Assembly: GCA_963691655.1 (NCBI GenBank)
Contig: OY829326.1
Location: forward strand, 98,263,235 to 98,327,234
Length of the DNA: 64,000 nucleotides
Direction of reading: 5' to 3'
Source: Toxonevra muliebris
Lineage: Eukaryota > Arthropoda > Insecta > Diptera > Pallopteridae
How positions within the stretch are numbered: position 1 is the first letter of the stretch; each line of letters opens with the position of its first letter. Shown here one piece after another: positions 1-11,939 of the stretch. Under the pieces are notes generated by a model. That model saw only the letters and a program-made list of their open reading frames with translations. It made no database searches and was not told the origin of the DNA. The position numbers and the translations under genes are program-made.

Positions 1-779
1 CACATTAGTTTTCATTTTGTTTTTGATTGATCTTAAAAACATCTTTCACCGAAACGTTGCTGCTGTTTTAACTAATTTTCTATTTTACTAACAGATGCAA
101 CATCGTATACATAATTTGTATTATATTCGAACCAATATATTCCCACGAGAACTACTCATCATAACCATCATTTATGAATGTATTTTACTTTGGGACGAAC
201 AATAAAGACTCATTAAAATTATCCTTTGGCCTTTGATCAATGAAAAGTGCTTACGTAAATTGTCTGCCATTGGAGAGCATTTTAGAATATGCTGTTAATT
301 TTGTATTTAACATAGAGCTAAGTAAATGAATTTTGGATTATTTTCCTATGAGAATACGTTCATGATTACTGCTTAGAATAAATTTTCCAAACACATTGAA
401 AGTGAAGAACGAATTATTGACAACAGTATTCTTAAAAAAGAGTTGAGGGTTTACGATAGGAAAACAGTTTTTAAAAAATCTGTGTCTCTATCTATGTATG
501 CTGATGTTGTGTACTGAATACTGATGAAAGTTAGCCTTTTATTAAATTCATTATTAAATATGATCCCAAAATGGAATATAAAAAATGCTCCCAAATTACT
601 TTAGGACCCGTTTTTAATTTTGTTTATTATGATAAACTATTTTTTTCTGTTTTTAAGCAAAATGGTATTTGAAAGAATAATATTAAAAATATTGCGCGAA
701 TTTTTAACGATTATTCTTTCAAATTCCCAAAAATTTAAAGTTTGCGATTAGTTTGAATTCGACTTAAATTATTTAACAA
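1..779. other. AT-rich intergenic sequence
   Basis: I see no open frame, RNA gene or repeat that I can name here. The composition is strongly AT-rich, with short homopolymer runs. It ends where a retrotransposon relic begins. Confidence 0.5.
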
Positions 780-1270
780 TAAGGTGAGTCGAGTAATTAT
801 ATTTAAATGTGAATCTACTTGTGGTCCAGTAAATTTGCTGGCAACTCCTTTTCTAGCGAACTCATCTGCCTTTTCGTTCCCCAAATGTCACGGAGTTCCA
901 CGAAGTACAATCTCAATAAATGACTTGAAGATAAATCGCATCAATACTGGGTGGAAACAAAAGGTATAAGAGTAGCCAAATATATCTAGAAAGGGAACTA
1001 TAGATATTCTTGGATTAACAAGAACAGGTATTCGCATTGTCTCAGGTTTCTTAACTGGGCACTTATTGTGCCACTGTAATTGGACCCGTCTTCGTTACTA
1101 CTACCTAGAACCGTCGAAAATTGCAGAAAAGTCTCCCAAGAATATCTTAAAATTCTTAAGAAATACAAGACCCAGGAAAGGTTTGTAATCTGTAGAGTTT
1201 GTCACAATAGGTGCAACTGAGGCCTCGGTGACTAGGTGACCAGTTCCCGCTCTTTATTCAATCTATCTAT
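780..1270 (+). mobile_element. Non-LTR retrotransposon relic, C-terminal end
   Basis: Broken plus-strand frames carry the pattern of the region after the RNase H domain of insect non-LTR elements. A segment at about 1000-1065 reads LGLTRTGIRIVSGFLTGH, matching the usual leucine/arginine stretch followed by L-T-G-H. A later segment reads SPKNILKFLRNT, typical of the last residues of these ORFs. The zinc-knuckle cysteines that normally follow are lost to stops and shifts. The end, with a GAGGCCT motif near 1220, looks like a 3' terminus. It is clearly a dead copy; clade assignment (I/LOA-like) is inference. Confidence 0.6.
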
Positions 1271-2110
1271 CTACTTGTACTGCTCAAAGACTGATGGAGA
1301 AATTGGTGTGGGAATTTTTTATGAAATGCAACAAATCCGATGGTCATAAAGACTACCGGATTACAGTAGCGTACTCCAATTAGAGGTTTTTGCCATCATG
1401 AAGGCAGCGGAACACATAAAAAACACTTTCTTAAGGAAGCTGTAATCTATGTGGATATCCAAGCTGCCTTGAAAGCTATTGGATCTACTGTCATAAAATC
1501 AAAGATAGTGCAAGGTTATCCTAACAGACACTTTGGGTAAGTTTACGTTGGATTCCCGGACATAGCATATTGAAGGAAACGACGTGGTGGACGAAGAATG
1601 CCTAGCACGGACGCAAAAAACACACCACTACCACCGTTTTGTGTTACAGCAGGGACAATAGGAGAGTGGTTAACCGAATCCACAAACAGAGCTTGGTCGG
1701 CCAGGGGTGATTGCAGGATTGCACGTACCCTGTGGTCACAATTAAACATTAAAAAGACTAAAATTATTTTGCGACTCGACAAACATGCTGTACACATGGT
1801 GTCGGGTGTTATGTTATGCAAATGGTGGCTATCGACCAACGATATACGCAGAGGCTGTGGAGACGAAGACGCTGTGGAATCAGTCGAGCATCTGCTGCCA
1901 TTATCCTTCCTTGATTTCAGGAACAACGGCTCCGAAATCTCGGAGCAAAGTTCTTTAACGGGCTAACAAACATAGCTGATGCATATGTTTCAGATCTACA
2001 AAGGATCCATTTTGGATCCGCAGGGAACCGAACAGATGGGGAAGGTCACCTAAATATAAATTAAGCATTACAATGGGCCCAACAGGGCCTCCGAGTGGAA
2101 GTGCGTAGCA
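1271..2110 (+). mobile_element. Non-LTR retrotransposon relic with RNase H domain
   Basis: A second relic starts directly after the first. It opens with an RNase H-like beginning (SKTDGEIGVGIFYE, about 1280-1320), continues with VFAIMKAAE and IYVDIQAALKAIGS (about 1390-1490), then WIPGHS near 1550. These correspond to the conserved D/E/D/H blocks of retroelement RNase H. After several frame changes a 122-codon open stretch at 1598-1966 ends with RRGCGDEDAVESVEHLL, the C-x2-C...E...H zinc-like signature seen at the C terminus of these ORFs. The CAATGGGCC motif at 2070 looks like the 3' end. Stops and shifts make it non-functional. Confidence 0.65.
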
Positions 2111-2360
2111 CACACCCTTCTTTAACATTACCTTAAAGTAACCTAGCGGGGACGTTAGACTTTGGGGTTGAAACCCCCACCCCCCTTGCCGACCACTAGC
2201 GGGGGGTAGGCGGTTTGAGAGTTGAAAACCCCCCTTTGCCGCTGAAATTCTCATACATTTTAATCGTTGGTCGTTAACCAAAAAAAAATGTCAGAGGGAA
2301 GAAAATTTAAAACCGCCCCCCTTCCCTCTTAGATTATGCCTGGCTCCGCTAGTGAACACC
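2111..2360. repeat. GC-richer repeat fragment with C and G runs
   Basis: This short stretch is much richer in G and C than its surroundings. It contains alternating runs such as CCCCCACCCCCC and GCGGGGGG between about 2170 and 2320. It follows the 3' end of a retrotransposon relic. I do not recognise the element; it may be a fragment of another repeat. Confidence 0.35.
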
Positions 2361-4667
2361 TGTCGGGACGAGTAATTTTTTCCATGATTTCAACGCTGAC
2401 ATTGTTGTTATTTTTGGATCCAAAATATACGAAATCATTAGATGAAAGTAGTCTAGCGCCCAAATCATAATGAAGTTGTCTACTCTTAATATCTACTAGG
2501 GGTTTTTTCTTATCATGAATGGAAACAATAGCTGTACCTATATTCTACCTATCTACCTACAATGCTACCAATGATCTAAATTAATAATCATAAATAGTTC
2601 TGTGTGGGTCAGACCCTAATTTTATTGCATCCTCTTTTTGTTTGATCGTATTACATTAGACCCCTGTGTTATTTATCTAGTATATTTATGTATCTTTAAT
2701 ATAACACCAATGGTTCCTAATACAAATTTTAAGAATTATATTCCCTATTTCAGGAATATGCATGGACGAACTGTTATCCAAAATCTTCTCTGTGAAGCGA
2801 AATTCAAAATTAATAATTTACAACTTTTGACTTCTAGACGAATACAATTTTCATATATTCAGTATCATTTTAAATGAAATAAATTTACATAAAATTATCT
2901 ACTGAAATCATCATCAATTCGTTCATTACACACACACACACATATATACAGAAATACATATATGAAATATAGAAATATTTATGCGAACATGTGCAAACGC
3001 CATTTTCCTTTTGGCAATGTGGCAAAGAATTAAAGCTAAAAAAATGGACTTCTTCCACGTGAACGCCTTGGTGCGCGCATATGCCAAAAACAGCATACCT
3101 TTAATCATAACTAAATCCACCACCACCACCACCAACAACAGAAACACCAGCAACACGACCACCTCCACCCAACACACACACACAAACCCGTACTTCTTTC
3201 TTCTATAATCAACACAAAAATCCAACTTCATCTGTGTATCACAACAGCAATAAAAGTTGAACGAATACTTATGTAGGAGCAACAAAAAAAAATAAAAATT
3301 ACAGCAAAAATGCAAATCACTGAAGCAAAATCCCACCGAAACACAACCAAAAGTATTACAATAATTATGATAATCTACGCCATAAAAAGTAAAGAATTAC
3401 CATACTTTTGCTACCAAAATCCGAAATCCGAAATCCAAAGTTACCAAGTTATTTCGTTTTTATGCTAACTACACCAGAGCGTTCTTTTTACGTTCGCTCG
3501 TTCGTTTATTCGATGGTTGGTTGGCTGGATGGATGGATGGACGGATGGATGGCTGGCTGGCTGGTTGGCTGACTGGTTGGTGTTTCGTTCGTTCGTTCGA
3601 TGGTTCATTCTGGCCCAAAAGTAACTACGTATATAATATTTACGAGTATGTATGAATGAATGAGAAGAATATCAACAACATCAACAGCATCAACGTCAGC
3701 GTATCGCATCGCATCACATCGCATCGGAATACATCACATCATATACATAATACGATATGATATCAGTCTCTTTAGTTAGTGTAGTGGCAGTCCCAACATC
3801 CCACATCGGTCGTATTTCGTTTATATTTTGACCCTTGAAAATGTCACAACAACAACATCAGCAGCAACAACTGGCAGACAGACAGCCAAGCAGATAGATA
3901 GTGTGATATGATTTTTGTGATATGCGCACAGGTTGTGGCAAAACGATTTGATGGTTCTGCTTTAGTTATTTGGTAACTTTTCATATAAATACTTGGAGTA
4001 TGAGCATTCTCCTAGCATCAATTCAATGAGGCTATTTCCCACAAACGATTTTCATTTTGATGTTATTTTGTTTGCTGTTATTGCTGTCGGTTGATGATGA
4101 TTACGATGACGATAATGATGACGACGTTGAGATATTCATCGAAAATGAAAATGACAGCCTAGAGACACATTCACCAAAAAAAAAAAAAAAAGATAAGAAT
4201 GACATGAGCAACAACATCAGTCAGAGAGACTTGAATCAAAGGAATATCAACCAACAACCAAAAAACAACAGCAACAAGCACAAAAAAAACATCCCCATTC
4301 TGTTTTGTAAGCAACACCACGACTACAACAGCGGCAACTACAACCAATTTAGAGAAGGGTATAAATACACAAACAAACATTGAATGGATGCTACACTTTT
4401 TGAGAGAAAAAATATCTGTTAACAAAATAAAAGCACCAGTAAAAATTATAAGTTTCGTCATGCTTGCATTTGAGATACACTCTACATTTAACCCATTAAA
4501 GACGAGCGGGAACCAAAGTAGATAGATTAAGAAAGTAACTTAAGAAACTTGAGAAAAAAAAATTGTTTTAGAACCTGGCTCAGCAATGGCTCAGCGACAA
4601 GGTGCCATATGGCATTACTTGGTTAAAGATGTGGTACACAGAACGCGCATGCAGGACAACGAGCTTG
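2361..4667. other. Intergenic, microsatellite-rich sequence
   Basis: No gene is supported. The stretch holds a CA run near 2930, an ACC/AAC-rich block at 3115-3190, a degenerate GGTT/GGCT/GGAT tetranucleotide tract at about 3510-3600, and CAA/CAG-rich sequence near 3850-3890 and 4210-4350. Open frames over the CAA tracts are low-complexity and lack any family resemblance, so I do not call them genes. Confidence 0.5.
3510..3600. repeat. Tetranucleotide tandem tract (GGNT)n
   Basis: Successive units are GGTT, GGCT, GGAT and GGAC, giving a variant tetranucleotide satellite of about 90 bp. A shorter similar tract lies near 16,000-16,040. Confidence 0.75.
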
Positions 4668-5765
4668 ACCCAGCAAACAATTTGAGTCCGAAAATACTCT
4701 TTTAAGACTCTTATTTCGAAGCTTTTACACTCACAATGAGTTCATTAAAGTGGTCGTTCTTTATGAGCTGTAAAAATGAGTCCAAAAAGAATCTTTTAGT
4801 ATTACAATTTAACACGTTCGCGGACACTCAAAATTGGTCGAGGTGCAAAAAGAAACACATGGCGGCTCTCTTAAAGTAATCGTAATATTTAAATTTTGAT
4901 TATTCACGTTTTTTTTTCCAAGTTCTAACAATATCACATTTTACTAGTTATATATACTGAATACTAAAGCATTCACTTCGATACATAGATCAGTTCAGCT
5001 CTGGACTTTGTGGATGCTATATAGAATTGAATGTCGAAATTTGTATTCTGGATTTGAATGCTATAGCATTCACGTCATAGTGTGGCACCATGAAAATGAA
5101 TGTTATAGCATCCACGTCCGTGAACGTGTTAAGAGTCTTCGAAATCAGAAAAGCCGCAGAGAAAAGTAAAAAATAGGGTTAATAGAACCAAAAAAGATTC
5201 CAAACAGAGAGATTGAGAATCGAAACCAAAATGAGATTAGAGTCATAAGAGAGGGTAAAAAGAATAGAGAAACACAGAAGGAAAAAAGGATCAAAAAAGA
5301 ATGTAAAAGGAGTCAAAAAGAAAGATTATGAGTCAAAAGACACAAATATGAGTCAATGCAGCCAAGTATTTAAAAATCATTTATGATTAATTGTATATTT
5401 TTTATTTTTCCAAACAATAAATAAATATACACTTAAAGAATTTTGAAATAAAAAACAGAAATATTTTTTATGTTAACTTGAATATTCCAGTGCGTAAATA
5501 GTTCCTTCCGTAAATCATCACCTCATTTCAAAATTTGCAAATAGTACCTACTGCCGTCCGAATAAAATTTTGCATTACGCTCAAGCAACAAGTAAATTCG
5601 AAAATGTTACTTAGAAAGACAATGTTATGAATCATATTTTCGTAAGAGAAGAAATTATCATAAAACACACACATACAAATATGAAGGTGCTCAGAAAACG
5701 CTCTTAAAAAAAGAGTATTTCAAGAAAGAGAATTGAATGAATTCTCAGAATATTGTTTGCTGGGT
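4668..5765. mobile_element. Inverted-repeat element, ACCCAGCAAACAAT ends
   Basis: The first 14 bases (4668-4681) are a perfect inverted copy of the last 14 (5752-5765). Behind them both ends carry GAGT/ACTC and CTCTT motifs in opposite orientation. The 1.1 kb interior has no open frame of note, but has many GAGTCAAAA-like repeats in its right half (about 5220-5350). It is therefore a non-autonomous element. I could not define a clean target duplication. A separate TTAA-flanked element is nested in it at 4813-5128. Confidence 0.6.
4813..5128. mobile_element. TTAA-flanked piggyBac-like MITE
   Basis: The ends are CACGTTCGCGGAC (4813-4825) and GTCCGTGAACGTG (5116-5128), inverted copies with one mismatch in 13. 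Both are flanked by TTAA (4809-4812 and 5129-5132), the target duplication expected of piggyBac-superfamily elements. The 316-bp interior is non-coding and contains repeated GCTATAGCATTCACGTC-like motifs near the right end. It is nested inside the element with ACCCAGCAAACAAT ends. Confidence 0.75.
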
Positions 5766-6976
5766 AGAAATCGTTTACACACACGTTGTTCATTGCTAGT
5801 ATATTAGAACAACGAGGCACAAATCAAACTTAATTTTGATTCTTAGCCGTCGATGGTTCTGAAGATGTAGCTACAAACAATGGACATCGTGTAAAATAAG
5901 GAGCGTGTAAATCCAGCATTTGAGGTAGGCGTGCTGTTGGTGCTTTTTATTCAGCAAAATCAGGTATAAAAAAAATTGATTCGACCAGGAACAATGAGCG
6001 TGAAAAAAGTGAAAAGTAAACTGAAGATTCCACTAGTTCCATTTATTCAACTAGGAAAACGCTACAATGGAGCATCTTTGTTAATTTGTGCTTAACCCTT
6101 AAACGCCCATAGTATCTTTAAATATACAACCATTCAAACAGGCTTCATATCGTTTTTTTTACCAAACTTAATACTAATAACTTTTTTTATGAATTCTGTA
6201 ATAACACTCCTTTTATTTAAAACAATTTTGCTTTCATAAATTAATAAATTTTAGAAATTATAGAAATTGAAAACTGAAAAAAACATTTTCCCAAGTTTAA
6301 ATAAAATTGTCGTTGTGCAGAATATTTCAAGACTGATTTTCTCAAAAACCTGATTTGCCTAACATTTAGCTGTTATATTTGGATTTAATGACCAAAACTC
6401 TGGGCCCATGTTGTTCATACCATTTTTTTTTTTTTTTAACAGCAACTTATAAAATAATTTTTCGCAAAACTCAAAATAACTTTTGTTTTTCTATTAACTC
6501 TAAATTTCGAGAAAAACGGAGTCCAAAGTTGATATAGTTGTCGTAATTCGTTCCGTTTCATCAAGTTCAATACCTCCAAACAATTCAGTTTCGCGAACAT
6601 CCGAACAGATCTTGTATGTTTTCTTGGTATAGGTAGAGTTTATTGTAGCGCCAAGGTCAAAATAACAGTCTATATTTTCTTTAAATCGAAAACATTGTGA
6701 TCTTAACCCATCAAGTAAGTTAATAGTTATGTTTTACACCAAATTTCGTACATATATGTGTACATGAATTTGAACATTTTTCCTGACTTTGATTTAAATG
6801 CCAACCAAACAATTTTGGTATTGACGACTTTGTTCTTTCTGTATCGTTTGGCACTTATTTTGTTACAATCGAAGCATAACCTGTTAAAACTGTTGCGACT
6901 TTTATGAGACAGCCTCACGATTTTTTACTTTATTTTATTGTGTTCTCAAAGTCCTTAGTTCCAAAAAAATTATTAA
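5766..6976. other. AT-rich intergenic sequence
   Basis: No gene or defined repeat is seen. A TTAACCCTTAAACGCCC motif at about 6094 resembles the ends of the TTAA elements nearby, but I find no matching opposite end. Confidence 0.45.
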
Positions 6977-7497
6977 CCCTTTATCACGCCGTGTTACAGA
7001 TCTGTAACATACCGAAGTTCTTCTTACAAAATTCAACAGGCATGTTATTTTATTTTGTTGTGTATCATAACTGATTAAGTAGAAACTGGTGCAACTATTT
7101 TATGTTATTTGAAAGGTGTTGATAACTGCTAACGTAATGTATTTTGCAACCAAACAAAAAAATGCACTCACTTAACATTTTTGGTTACAAATGAAAAAGT
7201 AATAACTTTAAAAAAACATTGTTTACTCATACATTTATATATTTTACAGCGGTTTTTTCTAAAAATGTGATAATTAAATTTCCAAATAATCGATATTAAT
7301 TGATAAATAGTGATAAATATGCACCAACAACAACTAAAATCGTGTTTTTGAACATGCCACTTTTTACCAAATTTTTTTAAATAAAACCTTTTTATGAAGA
7401 AATTTGCAAAACCAAAAAAATACGTGTTTGTTTGTTTCTCAATACGAATCGAACTAGGTTTTAATTTTAAGAACCCATGATCTTGCGTGAAAAAGGG
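6977..7497. mobile_element. TTAA-flanked piggyBac-like MITE
   Basis: The left end is CCCTTTATCACGC (6977-6989) and the right end is GCGTGAAAAAGGG (7485-7497), inverted copies with one mismatch. TTAA flanks both sides (6973-6976 and 7498-7501). The 521-bp interior is AT-rich and has no open frame. The end sequence CCC(T)TTnTCACGC matches the C-C-C start common in piggyBac-type elements (family knowledge). Confidence 0.75.
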
Positions 7498-8049
7498 TTA
7501 AAAATACTAAATAATAAGAGGATGTGTAAAGAAAATTTATTATGTAGATAGAACCTTCCTCTATCGATAGAACACAAATTTTATGTAAGTCGGATTATTT
7601 TTGTAGTACACATATGGTATGTACAAATCGCGTACGGCTAAACCTGGATAGGTAAAATATTGTGAATAGTCTTTTTTGACTATTTGGGGGCTCCTAAACA
7701 CGAAAATCAACACACATTTTTTCCTACTACGGGAAGTACACTTTCTTATAAGAACGTTAACACCTATTAACTATCCTTTATTAGCTGTAAAGAGCTGTTA
7801 ATTGCCTTCAGTGCCGACTTAACCCTCTACTTCCGAAGCCCTCCTCTAGACGGCCTTTACAAAAAGGGATGGAATTGCCACCATAACAGTTTTCTGTTGC
7901 TATATTTTATCACATCGCTTAGCTTTCAAAAGAATGCATCAGTTATGAGCTATGATACGTATTACAGAAGTTAGCGACAGTCAAAAATTTGTGAAAAATA
8001 GGAAAATTAATTATTTTGATTGTATTTGAGATAAAAGTGAAAAAAAAAA

Positions 8050-8508
8050 ATACTTCCCGTCATACTATCCAAATAAAAAAAACTAGCTTATGGATAGCTG
8101 AGAATTTGAATTTTTTATATAAAATATTTAATTACTTAAAACAAATTGATAAAAAGCTCGTTCAAGAACAAATAATTATAGGCGTTCAAACTTTCTCACT
8201 TCATAAAACCTCGCCCATTAGTTTTTTTTTGGGGGGTTTTTCAATCAGTTTATGGTTTTTACGCCAAAATTAATCAATTGCGATTTTTTTTATCAATAAA
8301 AAATTTGGGAACTAGAGGGTTACAGCTTGTTTTAACTGTTATCTACTGAATATAGTAAAATTGCTAGCAAGTTTTATTCACAAAATTTAGAAGAAGTTTG
8401 AAAACATTTTTCCAAATTAAAATATTATAAAAAAAAGAAGGAGACTTTAAAAAACTTTTCTATCTCTTTCAGACAGGCGTTCATGCTTGCGCCCGTGTAA
8501 ACAGCAAC
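8050..8508 (-). mobile_element. Inverted-repeat element copy, right end present
   Basis: The sequence from about 8052 to 8325 is similar to 35,260-35,889 (for example ACTTCCCGTCATACTA and ACTTCATAAAACC). It ends at 8473-8508 with the reverse complement of GGGCGCAAGCATGAACGCC, a terminal repeat also found at 34,757, 36,782 and 39,174. The left terminal repeat is not recognisable. It matters because it is an uninterrupted copy of the sequence into which the hAT-like element at 35,396 inserted. Confidence 0.6.
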
Positions 8509-9055
8509 TTTCAAAATATCCGAAATAATAAAATACTATAATTTGAATATTGAATAAATTTTATAAAATCTTTAAATGTTATGTATTCGAGAGGCGCTCT
8601 AAATTTTTGCTATCTAAAATAATTAATTTTACAGCAAAAATTTCTCAACAAATTTTCGGTCCAATATTGGAAAAAAAAAATTTATTTGAAAATATAATAT
8701 TTGCATCTATTATATTTTTATGCCATCTTAAAAAATATCTTAACATTTTTCATATTTTATGTTATTCAATTTATTATGTGTAGCAAGCTATAAAGCCAGA
8801 TTAGCTGATTATCGTCTGTATAGCATGCCAAACAGCTGATTTATCATGAAAGTAGGCAAGGCAGACACCCTTGAAAAGTTTAAAAATTAATAAAAAATTA
8901 ATAAAAAAATTATCGGATCCGTGTAAAATTAGACTTTTTTTCCTAAAACTTGACGTGATGGAAAGTTTCGTGTTCAACGTGAAAAATTCTTTCGCAAAAA
9001 CTCAATCTTATTAGCAGTTTTAGGAGAAAATCTTAAAATGTAATTAATTTTTTAA

Positions 9056-9266
9056 CCCATTATTGTTCAGAGCACCATGACTAGAAAGATCTCTTTCAAT
9101 GCTGTGACTTCACGAATTTAGGGAATATAAGCCAACCTCATTCGGGTTCCTTATCATTGATAATGGCCCAAATTACCAATAATGATCATTTGAAAAAATG
9201 AGCCTCAACTATTTTTGGTAATTGTTTTGAGGTTGGGTACATCATCAGTAGTGGGAAGTCAATGGG
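9056..9266. mobile_element. Short TTAA-flanked MITE
   Basis: The 211-bp segment starts CCCATT and ends AATGGG, flanked by TTAA at 9052-9055 and 9267-9270. Inside the ends a second inverted pair, CCAACCTCATT near 9134 and TTTTGAGGTTGGG near 9223, allows a longer hairpin. There is no open frame. The short outer repeat makes this call weaker than the other two TTAA elements. Confidence 0.55.
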
Positions 9267-11820
9267 TTAACGAAATTATGTCCTTCGCGATAAAAAAATG
9301 CATTAAAAAATTAAAAAATTTAATTTGATTATTCAGTGAATTTTTTTGTCGCTTTTGGCCATATTTTTGAGGTTTAGATTAAAAAAATCGGAAAATTTTT
9401 GCTAAAGTTTTAAGACATTCATCTACTTTTGTCCCTAGTCTGATAGGGTTTATCAAATGTATCATCGATTTAATTTATTGTATTTAAAAATTAGTTTGAT
9501 AAAAATGATTTATGAATATTTTCTTCGAATGAAAACCCCCCCGAAAAAAATTTCTGGCTACGGTCCTGAAAGTAGCTGTTGACATTTTAGAAAAAATAGC
9601 TGTACAGCACGCTATACAAACGAATTACCTGTATAGTATTTGTTGAAAAATGGGTCCATTACGACTAAAAAAGAGAGCTCATTACAGCATCGTTAGTAAC
9701 ATTTAATTTCAAAATATCATCTTTGACTGCCATTGAAACCGTGTCTTTTTAAAATTGATACATGACCAATGATCAAAGTGTATGAGATTTTCATCGCTAA
9801 GGGGGAGAGCGGGGGGGGGGCCGTCTCAATTTAAAACGCTTCCAAAAAGATGCATTACTACCCAGAACCTTTTTCTTGATGAAATTTTTTCCAGTTAGAA
9901 AATATGAGGGATATTTTCTTGGATTTCTCATAGTCGTGACGTGATTTGAAAAAAAATAAAAACAGGGTTGTAATCGTCATAAAAATCAAAAAAGGTGCAT
10001 CACTACCCACAATTTTTTGTTTGTGGCGTACTGTATTATTGATGTTACTAATCCCTATATAATCCATTTAAGAAGTAACCGAGTGGACAACCAGCTACAA
10101 ATTTTCGAAAAATTTTCAAAATTTTTAAAAAAATTTCAAAATTTTCATTTTTTTTAGTTAACTGCAGAGTACTCAGATCCAAAGATCCGCACATTCAAAA
10201 ATCAAAAATAGAAGATCAAATTTCTTGTACATGGATGGCACCACCTCTTTTTTTTCTTGGCTGTCCTTTCTTGTCAGATAAACCTCCAAGAGCAAAAAGC
10301 TCGATCTGGAACTTCCATGGGCTGTTGCGTCATATAAAAATCTACTTAACCTTGGTACGCTTCTGTTAGGTATAAAAAACAAACCAACTAGAACATTCAT
10401 TTGTAGGGTGTATATTCATACGTATATAAAGCACCTTTAGTTCACTTGTATTTGTGCAAAATAAAAGCGCATGTCACTATTTTTTCTCCAAACACACTTG
10501 ACGAGTATTTCGTTTATATTTTTATTTTTTTTTTTTTCTACCACTACACTTTTTTTTGTTCATGTATTATTTTCCTCTCTGTTGCTTCTGTGTGTTGTTG
10601 CCTTTGCGCTGTCAGTGGTATTTGTAAATCCCTTATATACTCTACCTCCAACAATAAAAACAGTAACAAAAAATACCAACAAACAGCAGCAGCAGCAGCT
10701 TTAGCTCCATCCATAACCTTTCCGTATAAAAGTAAAATATACAAACAGAAACAAACTGAAACGAAAAAGAAACGCAAAATTTAAAACAGCCTTCTCTGCT
10801 TGCTTCAGCTTCTATCTATCCGCTTTAATACTCTCCTCCTGTGTGAGCCAGCCGTGTGACTTGGCGAGCTTTTTGAATGAGAAATAATATCATCGTATTT
10901 TTATTCTGCAGGCGCGACTCAGTAGTAGTGCTCCAACCATATCTGTGTGAATATCTCTCGGTTTGTTTAAATGTGAATATGTTTGTGTGCGTGGGTTTGT
11001 GTGCTCCTGTGTGTGTGTTTGTGTACGCTTGTGTGTTTTTGTACACATCAAGCGAAAATTCTTATTTTCTGCAACAATGAACGGCACCCTCTAGTATGGT
11101 ACAGTGTTGCGGTTCAATTCGAGGTTTAGAGCTTTTGCTTCAAAATGTATTTGTCTATCTGTCTGTCTGTTTGAGTATGTATGTCTGTTTGGCTGTCGGT
11201 ATGTGCCCGTTTGCATGTTTCTGGGATTTATGCTCACGTTTCAAATACATAATCACGTTTCAATACAGTGGCGGCTATTTTCAAAAAAAAAACCATAAAC
11301 TTTAAAGTTGCCAAAGATAAACATAAATTAACATAAATTTACTATGTAAAGAATATATAATTTACAGGATTTATTTAAGTTAATATTTAATGCAAAAAAT
11401 TCAGTTTACATCAAGTCAAATTGGTACGACGAACAAAAGCTCATCGCTTATTATGTTGCTTTATTATTTATATAATTTTGGTAAAAATTTATTCGTTCAA
11501 ACATTTTATTCCATTTCAAGCTCTTACATCCGCTTCAAAATTCTTATTTCTCTTAATTCCACACAACCGATACGAAAGAGTTGAGCTCCAGGACCAGCTT
11601 CATGAAAGCGAGTATCCGGAAACTTAATGAAGTGCGAAAGAAATACCGATTATCCGCACTAATTTCAAGTCGATGACATTAAACTGGAAGATGTAGTGTT
11701 TTTATTGCCTAGGTAGCGTCATATCGAGCGAAGATAAACGCAGTTATATAAAAAAAAGCGAAATCTGCATTTCGCATGATGTATCCGATTTTGAACTCGT
11801 TTAATGCCACAGTGTGCAGC
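9267..11820. other. Intergenic, low-complexity sequence
   Basis: No gene is supported. It contains G and T homopolymers (a G run near 9810), a CAG run at 10,685-10,700 and a long GTGTGT-rich stretch at 10,970-11,040. Open frames over these tracts exist in several phases at once, as expected from simple sequence. Confidence 0.5.
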
Positions 11821-11939
11821 TGGTCGAGACATATAAGGAGTGCGCACGAAAAAATTGTAACATAGAAAATCAAAAAAATTAAGTTAGTCGCGAATCCAAA
11901 TTATGAGACATTTTTTTTTTATACTTCACATTATGTAAA

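Noticed and set aside
2926..3336. Open frames of 136 and 75 codons on opposite strands.
   Set aside because: They cover CA and ACC repeats and are open on both strands because of simple sequence.
4057..4461. Open frame rich in Asp/Asn/Lys with an opposing hydrophobic frame.
   Set aside because: It is made of GATGAC and AACAAC repeats, with no family resemblance and no splice context.
6092..6725. Another TTAA element starting TTAACCCTTAAACGCCC.
   Set aside because: No inverted partner end with a TTAA was found within 700 bases.
10446..11305. Several overlapping frames of 60-112 codons.
   Set aside because: They lie over T-rich, CAG and GTGT repeats and overlap in several phases on both strands.
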